Origin: an uncultured Opitutales bacterium
Lineage (GTDB): Bacteria; Verrucomicrobiota; Verrucomicrobiia; Opitutales; UBA2995
Assembly: GCA_937920335.1 (NCBI GenBank)
Contig: CALGUT010000506.1
Location: 1-6,146 of the forward strand
DNA length: 6,146 nt
Direction: 5' to 3'
The notes beneath the pieces are model-generated. The model was not told the origin of the DNA. It ran no database searches and saw only the letters and a list, made by a program, of their open reading frames with translations. The stretch's first letter is position 1. The number at the start of each line of letters is the position of its first letter. Positions 1-5,352 of this stretch are shown piece by piece. A program made the position numbers and the translations under genes.

Positions 1-1
1 C

Positions 2-874
2 TCAATCGCAAGCGACGGAAGCAACTTATTTGCGACCTTCATGCACGATGCGAAGATTTGGCTGACCGCACTCGATTTTTCCGGAAAAATCCTATGGCAG
101 AAGAAAGCGAGCAACTACACTTCCAATTGGGGGTACTCCTCGTCGCCGACCATTTATGAAAACCTCATCATCGTTGCATCCGACCACAAGGAAGGTGGTA
201 ACCTCACTGCATTCGATCGCAAGACAAGCGAACAAGTATGGAATGTATCGCGACCTACGATCCCCAATTACGCCTCTCCCGTTGTCTATAACCTCAACGG
301 CCAAGACCAATTAATCATGCCAGGCTGCGACATGCTCGCCAGCTATCACCCTCGTTCAGGCCGCCTTCTATGGTCCAGCCCGGTAACAACTCAGGAAACC
401 GTTGGCAGCGCTGTCACAGACGGAAAACGCGTTTTCGCGAGCGGTGGTTATCCCAAGAACGAGACCTCAGCCGTAATGGTAGACTCAGCTCCCGAACTGG
501 TTTGGAAAAATCCAATCAGAACCTATGCACCATCCATGATCGTAAGTGGAGAGTACCTTTACACCGTGACCGACAAAGGCCTTGCTCATTGCTGGAATAC
601 GGAATCGGGTGACCTCGTCTGGCGAGAAAAGGTCAGCGGAGACTTCAGCGCTTCACCGGTTCTAGTAGGTGACAATATCTACGTGGCGAGTGAACAGGGT
701 AAAGCACTGGTTTTCAAAGCATCTCCAAAGCAGTTTGAGCTGATCGCAGAAAATCAATTGGGAAATGAGATCTGGGCAACGCCCGTCATCTGTGGCTCGA
801 GCATATACCTAAGAGTTGCCCACCACGAACCTGAATCAAGACAAGAGTACGTTTACCGCATAGGAAACCGATAA
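2..874 (+). CDS. PQQ/BamB-like beta-propeller protein, C-terminal part (5' end outside window)
   Basis: The reading frame is open from the left edge, so the true start and any signal peptide lie outside; 290 residues are visible. The first in-frame ATG (41) falls inside a propeller strand and is not a credible start. Repeated blades end in the pattern 'G-x-(I/L)-x-W': GKILWQ, SEQVWN, GRLLWS, ELVWKN, GDLVWR. Each is followed by a 'SSP/ASP/ATP + hydrophobic strand' segment (SSPTIYENLIIVAS, YASPVVYNLNG, SASPVLVGDNIYVAS, ATPVICGSSIYLR). This is the PQQ_2/BamB-type propeller of the quinoprotein alcohol dehydrogenase-like superfamily. Family members are typically around 400 residues, so roughly the last two thirds is present. 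Many such proteins in planctomycetes and verrucomicrobia are exported and probably do not bind PQQ; no cofactor ligand can be assigned here. The tail (RQEYVYRIGNR) is the usual family ending, so the 3' end is intact. Role unknown: binding or scaffolding is more likely than dehydrogenase activity, but this is inference. Confidence 0.9.
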   Translation, partial: SIASDGSNLFATFMHDAKIWLTALDFSGKILWQKKASNYTSNWGYSSSPTIYENLIIVASDHKEGGNLTAFDRKTSEQVWNVSRPTIPNYASPVVYNLNGQDQLIMPGCDMLASYHPRSGRLLWSSPVTTQETVGSAVTDGKRVFASGGYPKNETSAVMVDSAPELVWKNPIRTYAPSMIVSGEYLYTVTDKGLAHCWNTESGDLVWREKVSGDFSASPVLVGDNIYVASEQGKALVFKASPKQFELIAENQLGNEIWATPVICGSSIYLRVAHHEPESRQEYVYRIGNR

Positions 875-935
875 AGAAACCACTCTTCGGACTTTCGCTG
901 TTTGCTTTTTAAGATAAAATCATTTGGCTCAACCC

Positions 936-1664
936 ATGCGCTGTCTCATAGCAATTATTCCAGTTCTACTTTCGCTAGCACCAGTGGCACATGCTCAGCC
1001 AAAGCAACCACCAGAGCCTCTTTACGAACAACGCGTCGAGTCCAACCGCGACGGAATAGGAAAGTTCTTTCTGGGCCGAGAGATTTCCCACGTCATGGGT
1101 CACCAAGGCGCCAGTTGGCTAGAACGCCCTACCCGGCAACAGGAAGAGAGAACCGATTTATTGATAGAGTCACTACCTGTGAGAGAAGGTGATGTTGTCG
1201 CCGACATAGGCGCTGGTAGCGGATACTTCGCGTGGCAATTTGCCAAGCGGGTTGGCGACACCGGGAAAGTACTCGCCGTGGATATACAACCAGAGATGCT
1301 CGCGATACTTGAGGAACAAATGGAAAAACGCGGTGTAGCAAATCGCGTAGAAGGAGTGCTGGGGAGTATCACTGATCCAAACCTTCCGAGAAACTCTGTG
1401 GATCTCGCCATCATGGTAGACGTTTACCACGAACTGAGTCATCCCTACGAAATGACAATCAAGATGGTCGATGGACTGAAACCAGGTGGCTTGCTTGTCT
1501 TCGTCGAATATCGAGCCGAGGACCCGTCTGTCAGGATAAAACGTCTCCATAAAATGACCGAAGCACAGGTTAAAAAAGAGATGACGATACAAAATCTTGA
1601 GTATGTCGAAACCCTCGATGTTCTCCCCCAACAGCATATCGTTATCTTCAAAAAACCCCAGTAA
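936..1664 (+). CDS. Class I SAM-dependent methyltransferase with predicted signal peptide
   Basis: A 242-residue protein from ATG 936. A TTG at 924 would add four residues (MAQP); ATG is preferred because it puts a basic residue directly before the hydrophobic core of a signal peptide (MRCLIAIIPVLLSLAPVAHA, residues 1-20, with an AHA-Q cleavage site). A conserved segment at about 47-65 (GREISHVMGHQGASWLERP) precedes the catalytic domain and marks a recognisable subgroup. Rossmann motifs follow: motif I DIGAGSG (90-96), the acidic ribose-binding residue D116 in AVDIQPEML, motif II with DVYHEL (162-167), and motif III LKPGGLLVFVEY. All SAM-binding elements appear intact, so it is probably active; the substrate is unknown. 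No convincing Shine-Dalgarno lies upstream. It starts 61 nt after the propeller gene and ends 11 nt before the DUF1961-like gene, with which it is probably co-transcribed. The oddity is an export signal on an enzyme whose cosubstrate is cytoplasmic. Methyltransferase fold: very sure; export: moderately sure. Confidence 0.93.
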   Translation: MRCLIAIIPVLLSLAPVAHAQPKQPPEPLYEQRVESNRDGIGKFFLGREISHVMGHQGASWLERPTRQQEERTDLLIESLPVREGDVVADIGAGSGYFAWQFAKRVGDTGKVLAVDIQPEMLAILEEQMEKRGVANRVEGVLGSITDPNLPRNSVDLAIMVDVYHELSHPYEMTIKMVDGLKPGGLLVFVEYRAEDPSVRIKRLHKMTEAQVKKEMTIQNLEYVETLDVLPQQHIVIFKKPQ

Positions 1665-1669
1665 GAAGA
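1665..1669 (+). promoter_or_regulatory. Weak purine-rich ribosome-binding site for the GTG-start gene
   Basis: GAAGA lies directly after the methyltransferase stop codon (1662-1664) and 6 nt before GTG 1676. It is only a partial Shine-Dalgarno match, but spacing is suitable and it is the best candidate in front of any plus-strand gene here. It supports GTG 1676 as start. Translational coupling with the upstream gene is equally possible. Confidence 0.3.
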
Positions 1670-1675
1670 CGTTAA

Positions 1676-2491
1676 GTGAGACTGATTTTATGCTTCGCCT
1701 GTTTACTTGCCTCAGCACCTGGTTTCTCTGCGAAAGAGTTCCACGGGGCTGATCAGGAACATCACACTCGATTTTGGGAACTTAGCGACTTGAACTGGCA
1801 TGAGGTATTTGTCGATCCCGGCACAAACGACTGGAAAAGCAACTGGACGCTCGATGGATTAAAAGCGACCGTCACCAACAATAGTAAGGGCATGAATTTT
1901 ATGGCTGGTCCCATTCCGAAAGAAAATGCCAGCCATGCTGTTTTATGGACAACAAAAAGCTTCGAGGGAGATCTGAAGATTGAGTATGAATATACCCGAA
2001 CGGATAACGCCAACCAGTTTGTCACCATTTTATACATACAGGCAACCGGAAGCGATGAAGGCCACTTCACCAAAGACATCCTCGAATGGGCTGATAAACG
2101 CACTGTCCCCGCAATGAACACCTATTTTAATAACATGAACACCTACCATATCAGCTATGCGGCATATGGTGGAGATCCGATAGCGGACGACTATGATTAC
2201 ATACGAGCCCGCCGTTATATGCCAACTTTGAAGAAAGGACTCAATGGAACTGCCCTGACTCCTGATAGCTATGAAAGGACGGGCTTATTTAAACCTGGAG
2301 TGCCCCATCATATAACCGTTGTGAAAATCAAGAACGAGATCTTCATGCAGATAAGAAACCCAGAGAAAGAATACCTCTGTTACTTCGAGAATAAAGACCT
2401 ACCTGAAATAACTGAAGGACGGATAGGCCTTCGCCACATGTTTACCCGCAGCGCACGCTATAGGGACATTCGGGTTTCCATACTCAAATGA
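1676..2491 (+). CDS. Secreted DUF1961-like protein (lectin/glucanase-like fold, YesU-related)
   Basis: A 271-residue protein starting at GTG. No in-frame ATG occurs before about residue 73, and the GTG start gives a good signal peptide (MRLILCFACLLASAPGFSA, cleavage after residue 19), so GTG is well supported. The mature part is rich in aromatic beta-strand sequence. Landmarks are LWTTKSFEGDLKIEYEYTR (about 90-108), a tryptophan-acidic stretch LEWADKRTVPAMNTYF (about 136-151), NTYHISYAAY (about 155-164), a DYDYIRARRYMP segment, and the C-terminal EGRIGLRHMFTRSARYRDIRV. This pattern fits the DUF1961 family, whose Bacillus member YesU lies in a rhamnogalacturonan-use gene cluster and has a concanavalin-like beta-sandwich (family knowledge). 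A related 3-keto-disaccharide hydrolase (DUF1080) sandwich is the main alternative. No catalytic residue can be named from sequence alone. It follows the methyltransferase by 11 nt, suggesting one operon. Likely role: binding or cleavage of a glycan outside the cytoplasm, inferred. Confidence 0.85.
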   Translation: MRLILCFACLLASAPGFSAKEFHGADQEHHTRFWELSDLNWHEVFVDPGTNDWKSNWTLDGLKATVTNNSKGMNFMAGPIPKENASHAVLWTTKSFEGDLKIEYEYTRTDNANQFVTILYIQATGSDEGHFTKDILEWADKRTVPAMNTYFNNMNTYHISYAAYGGDPIADDYDYIRARRYMPTLKKGLNGTALTPDSYERTGLFKPGVPHHITVVKIKNEIFMQIRNPEKEYLCYFENKDLPEITEGRIGLRHMFTRSARYRDIRVSILK

Positions 2492-2650
2492 AGAGTAGCC
2501 CGTTTTCTTGATCACAATATTAAAATTGTAGCGGGCACAGAAAGGCACTCGGACCCCGGTTCCTTAACCTCGAAACTCTCACAGGTCGTTTATCCATTAC
2601 TACAACCAGAGCGCTTGACCGGCTTTCCCAAAAGGGACTACCCTACCCCT
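2492..2650. other. 159-nt intergenic region before the sulfatase
   Basis: This is the longest non-coding stretch in the window and separates the methyltransferase/DUF1961 pair from the sulfatase/VCBS pair. It is the likeliest site for a promoter of the latter, but I find no convincing -35/-10 pair (the closest, TTAACC at 2564 with GTTTAT at 2588, is weak). It contains the nested inverted repeat listed separately. No small ORF with a start and coding character, no tRNA and no riboswitch-like architecture is apparent. Confidence 0.5.
2498..2536. repeat. Nested inverted repeat in intergenic region
   Basis: Outer arms GCCCG (2498-2502) and CGGGC (2532-2536) are perfectly complementary. Inside them, ACAAT (2514-2518) and ATTGT (2525-2529) form a second perfect 5-bp pair around an A/T-only 6-nt loop. 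The spacers between outer and inner arms are unequal (11 and 2 nt), so this is not a single clean stem. There is no T-run after it, so a canonical intrinsic terminator is not supported. It could be a weak terminator for the upstream gene or an operator for the sulfatase unit; chance is also possible with arms this short. Confidence 0.3.
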
Positions 2651-4069
2651 ATGCCTAGAATCTACAGGTCCATCGTTTGTTTAATTTTATTCGCCAACCC
2701 GCTATTTGGGCTATCAAAAGAACTGCCTCAAAAGCCCAATATCGTCTTTATTATGGCGGACGATCTGGGTTGGGTTGATGTCGGCTACAACGGTGCGGCG
2801 TTTTACGAAACCCCCCATATTGACGCACTACGTGCGTCCGGCATGGAGTTCACGTCAGCCTACCCCGGCGCTTCCAATTGCATGCCCTCAAGATCATGTA
2901 TTGTCAGCGGCATGTATACCCCACGCACACAGATGTGGACTCCCGGTGGCGAAGCCAAGGGGGAGAATAACTATATGAAATTTCTGGTCCCAAGAAAGGG
3001 AGACAACAAAGGGAGTAACGAATTCCCCTCAAAACTGGCACTAGAACCGTCGATTACGTCTGTCGCCGAAGTACTTAACTCCGCAGGTTACAAAACGGCT
3101 CATTTTGGAAAATGGCATCTGGGCGACGATACTCAGGGCTTTGATCTAACTGATCCTAATGGACGTGGGGGTCCCGTAAAGAATTACTACGGCGATGTAA
3201 ATGTCTCCGAGTCTCTCACTGGTGCCACCATCGATTTTATCAACACAAATCAAGAAGATCCATTTTTCATCTACCTATGTTTTTGGGATGTCCATACTCC
3301 GATTCGCGCACGCTCCGAGACAGTCGCCAAATACGACAAGAAGCTAGCCTCCGCAAATTGGAGCAGGCATTGGAATACCACTTACGCGGCTATGATCGAA
3401 GCCGTGGATACAGGTGTCGGCAGAATTATAAAAACCATCCAAACCGCGGGTATCGACAATGAAACGCTCATCGTATTTACCTCAGATAACGGCGGCCACT
3501 CAGGGGCTACCTGGTGTGAACCGCTGAAAGGTGCAAAAGGATCCTTTTATGAGGGCGGTATCCGCGTAGCAACTACTATGAGCTGGCCTGGAATTATCGA
3601 AGCTAATTCCATCTGTCATACTCCGATCACTGGTGTCGATTATCTACCAACATTCGCGAAACTTTCTGGAGCAGCTCTCCCAAAGAAGCAACCAGTAGAC
3701 GGTCAATCTATTGTCCCTCTCATTAAGGGCGAAATTTCGCTAGAAAACCGATCGATGTTTTGGCATTACCCACTCTACTTGGCTGGCGCACAATACAACC
3801 AAGTGGTTCCTGTGCACAGTACCGACAGACCGTACTGGAGAGCCACACCATGCAGCGTGATTCGCAAGGGAGATTGGAAGCTTATGCAATTCTTCGAAGA
3901 TGATTCGATCCAGCTTTTTAACCTCACCGAGGACCTCGGTGAAACGCAGAACCTTGCAAAAGCATACCCTGAGATCGCAGCCAGTCTTCTGAAAGAGTTG
4001 AAGGCCTGGCAGGCCGAAACCGATGCCATAATACCGTCGACCCCGAACCCGGATTTTAACCCAAGTTAA
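2651..4069 (+). CDS. Secreted formylglycine-dependent sulfatase (S1/arylsulfatase family)
   Basis: A 472-residue protein from ATG 2651. The frame is open back to TTG 2615, but only the ATG start places the signal peptide at the N-terminus (MPRIYRSIVCLILFANPLFG, probable cleavage after GLS at residue 22). Order of alkaline-phosphatase-fold landmarks: NIVFIMADDLGW with metal-binding D37/D38; the sulfatase signature CMPSRSCIVSG with C77 as the residue converted to formylglycine; GKWHLG with K154 and H156; H215 in FWDVHTP; DNGG with D279/N280 as metal ligands; and LKGAKGSFYEGGIRV with a catalytic-type lysine. The C-terminal subdomain (YWRATPCSVIRKGDWKL, then LFNLTEDLGETQNLA) and the PNPDFNPS ending are typical, so the gene is full length. 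The enzyme hydrolyses sulfate esters, probably on a carbohydrate; subfamily and substrate cannot be fixed by eye. It needs a formylglycine-generating enzyme or anaerobic maturase encoded elsewhere. The VCBS gene follows 23 nt downstream, probably in the same transcript. No Shine-Dalgarno is evident at suitable spacing. Confidence 0.96.
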   Translation: MPRIYRSIVCLILFANPLFGLSKELPQKPNIVFIMADDLGWVDVGYNGAAFYETPHIDALRASGMEFTSAYPGASNCMPSRSCIVSGMYTPRTQMWTPGGEAKGENNYMKFLVPRKGDNKGSNEFPSKLALEPSITSVAEVLNSAGYKTAHFGKWHLGDDTQGFDLTDPNGRGGPVKNYYGDVNVSESLTGATIDFINTNQEDPFFIYLCFWDVHTPIRARSETVAKYDKKLASANWSRHWNTTYAAMIEAVDTGVGRIIKTIQTAGIDNETLIVFTSDNGGHSGATWCEPLKGAKGSFYEGGIRVATTMSWPGIIEANSICHTPITGVDYLPTFAKLSGAALPKKQPVDGQSIVPLIKGEISLENRSMFWHYPLYLAGAQYNQVVPVHSTDRPYWRATPCSVIRKGDWKLMQFFEDDSIQLFNLTEDLGETQNLAKAYPEIAASLLKELKAWQAETDAIIPSTPNPDFNPS

Positions 4070-4092
4070 TCCAGTTCCCGGCGTCTTTCTCC

Positions 4093-5352
4093 ATGTGCAA
4101 AATAAACATACCGTTATTCCTACTCATAGGTTCAAGCCTTTCGCTCGCCTGTTTAGCCTCAACAGGCTCCGAGCCCCTTATCGGAAAACCATGGAAACTT
4201 CACACGATAGACAACACCTCCCTCGGCGCCGATGGCGTCCGTACTGCGGATGTCAACCATGACGGTCTTCCTGATCTCGTCGTAGGGTGGGAGCAGGGAA
4301 AGGTTTCGAGGGGCTACCTCATGAATCGCCAGGTTGGGAAAAAGCCTACTTGGACAGCTATTGATGCAGGGCCCGCACCCAGCGTTGAAGATGCACTCCT
4401 CGTGGATCTCGATCAGGATGGTGCGATTGACGTAGTAAGCTCAACAGAGGGAAGTCACAAAAAGGTTCTCATTCATTGGGCACCGCCCCCCTCCGAAGAC
4501 TATACCGATAGCAAGTTATGGAAAACAGAAACGCTTTTTGAAAATGGCGGACGCTGGATGTTCGCAGTCGCCATGGACATTGATGGTCGCAACGGCATCG
4601 ATCTCGTCATTGGGGGAAAGAACCCTGAGGGATCGGTAGGATGGCTTGAAAGCCCCGAAAATCCCCGAGACCTTTCAGGATGGAAATTCCATCTGCTTAC
4701 ACCTGCCGCATGGATCATGTCCATTCTAACCAAAGACATGGACGCAGATGGCCAACCAGATTTATTGATAAGCGAGAGAAAGGCTGAGAAATCCGGGATA
4801 TACTGGTTAAAATATCCTGGAAAATCGAGCGCAGCACTGAGAGCTCCTTGGCAAAAAACGTGGATCGCCGACCACCTCAAGGATACGATGTTTATCGACT
4901 GTTGGGATTTCGACGGAGATGGCATCGAAGAAATAATCGTTCCCCACAAATTCCCCGATGTCGGATTCCTCAGTATCTTTCGAACTAAGAACCAAGTTAC
5001 TTGGAAAGAAATAAAGCTTCGTTATCCAGCTTCTATCTCAAACCCTAAGTCAATTCAAGTCGGCGACATCAACCTCGACGGCAAGGTCGACCTAGTCCTC
5101 AGCACCGAAGGAGCCGATCAAAACCGAAGCGGAATCGTCTGGCTCGAGTATTCGGAATCCTGGGACAACCCAGACTGGACTGCCCACGATATCAGCGGGC
5201 CCGACGGCATCAAATTTGATCTCAATCTCTTACTCGACCTCGACGCCGACGGTGACCTGGACATTCTCAACACCGAGGAAAACAACAACGCCAAAGGAGG
5301 CCAAGCAGGACTGGGGTTAATTTGGTATGAAAACCCTACTTTGCCTAATTAA
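4093..5352 (+). CDS. Secreted VCBS/FG-GAP repeat protein, seven calcium-loop beta-propeller
   Basis: A 419-residue protein from ATG 4093. The N-terminus is a signal peptide (MCKINIPLFLLIGSSLSLAC..., likely cleaved near residue 22). A cysteine at residue 20 follows S-L-A, which does not match a standard lipobox, so a lipoprotein is less likely. The rest is built from seven repeats, each with a D-x-(D/N)-x-D-G-x-x-D calcium-binding loop, starting at residues 53, 105, 162, 215, 272, 325 and 382. Several blades also carry a 'G-(I/L)-x-W-(L/Y)' strand (GIYWLKYPG, GIVWLEY, GLIWYENP). Seven loops fit the seven-bladed, integrin-like FG-GAP/VCBS propeller. The third loop (DIDGRNGID) is degenerate. Proteins of this type are abundant in planctomycetes and verrucomicrobia and are thought to bind ligands or act as extracellular structural modules; no enzymatic residue is visible. 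It lies 23 nt after the sulfatase, suggesting joint expression, and its stop codon overlaps that of the convergent gene. Confidence 0.93.
   Translation: MCKINIPLFLLIGSSLSLACLASTGSEPLIGKPWKLHTIDNTSLGADGVRTADVNHDGLPDLVVGWEQGKVSRGYLMNRQVGKKPTWTAIDAGPAPSVEDALLVDLDQDGAIDVVSSTEGSHKKVLIHWAPPPSEDYTDSKLWKTETLFENGGRWMFAVAMDIDGRNGIDLVIGGKNPEGSVGWLESPENPRDLSGWKFHLLTPAAWIMSILTKDMDADGQPDLLISERKAEKSGIYWLKYPGKSSAALRAPWQKTWIADHLKDTMFIDCWDFDGDGIEEIIVPHKFPDVGFLSIFRTKNQVTWKEIKLRYPASISNPKSIQVGDINLDGKVDLVLSTEGADQNRSGIVWLEYSESWDNPDWTAHDISGPDGIKFDLNLLLDLDADGDLDILNTEENNNAKGGQAGLGLIWYENPTLPN
4249..5262 (+). repeat. Seven tandem calcium-loop repeats (about 55 residues each) within the VCBS gene
   Basis: Loops begin at nucleotides 4249, 4405, 4576, 4735, 4906, 5065 and 5236. 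Spacing is 52, 57, 53, 57, 53 and 57 codons. Loops 2, 4 and 7 are canonical DxDxDGxxD. Loops 1 and 6 have Asn at position 3, loop 5 ends in Glu, and loop 3 has Arg-Asn where Asp-Gly is expected. The repeats are clear at protein level but diverged at DNA level. Confidence 0.85.
5349..5352. other. Overlapping convergent stop codons (TTAA)
   Basis: The palindrome TTAA supplies both stops: TAA at 5350-5352 ends the plus-strand VCBS gene, and TAA read from 5351 to 5349 ends the minus-strand propeller gene. The genes therefore overlap by 4 nt with no intergenic space and no room for a dedicated terminator outside coding sequence. Confidence 0.85.

Noticed and set aside
886..915. Possible promoter (TTCGGA and TAAGAT, 18-nt spacer) before the methyltransferase
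   Set aside because: The -35 element matches the consensus at only about half the positions, and the 61-nt gap is short enough for read-through from the upstream gene. Not strong enough to annotate.
924..935. TTG start for the methyltransferase
   Set aside because: It adds MAQP before the arginine that begins the signal peptide; ATG 936 is four codons downstream and gives a more typical leader. It is not fully excluded.
1154..1165. The 12-mer gatttattgata occurs here and again near 4759
   Set aside because: Both copies encode the same common hydrophobic run (D-L-L-I) in unrelated genes, with no flanking similarity. It is coincidence, not a repeat element.
902..1192. Plus-strand open frame of 96 codons overlapping the methyltransferase start
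   Set aside because: Its translation is Ser/Thr/Arg-rich low-complexity, typical of an out-of-frame reading, and it conflicts with the well-supported methyltransferase frame.
1173..1718. Minus-strand open frame of 181 codons opposite the methyltransferase and the start of the DUF1961-like gene
   Set aside because: It is antisense to a gene with intact SAM motifs and a signal peptide, its translation shows no recognisable domain, and it spans the gene junction. It is a shadow frame.
2615..2650. TTG start for the sulfatase
   Set aside because: It would put twelve extra charged and proline-rich residues before the signal peptide, with no ribosome-binding site; ATG 2651 gives a normal leader.
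4138..4155. Lipoprotein signal around Cys20 of the VCBS protein
   Set aside because: The residues before the cysteine are S-L-A, with leucine at -2 and serine at -3, which does not fit the usual lipobox order.
4500..4949. Minus-strand open frame of 149 codons opposite the VCBS gene
   Set aside because: It lies wholly inside the repeat-containing gene and its translation is a serine/proline-rich mirror of the sense codons without any domain.
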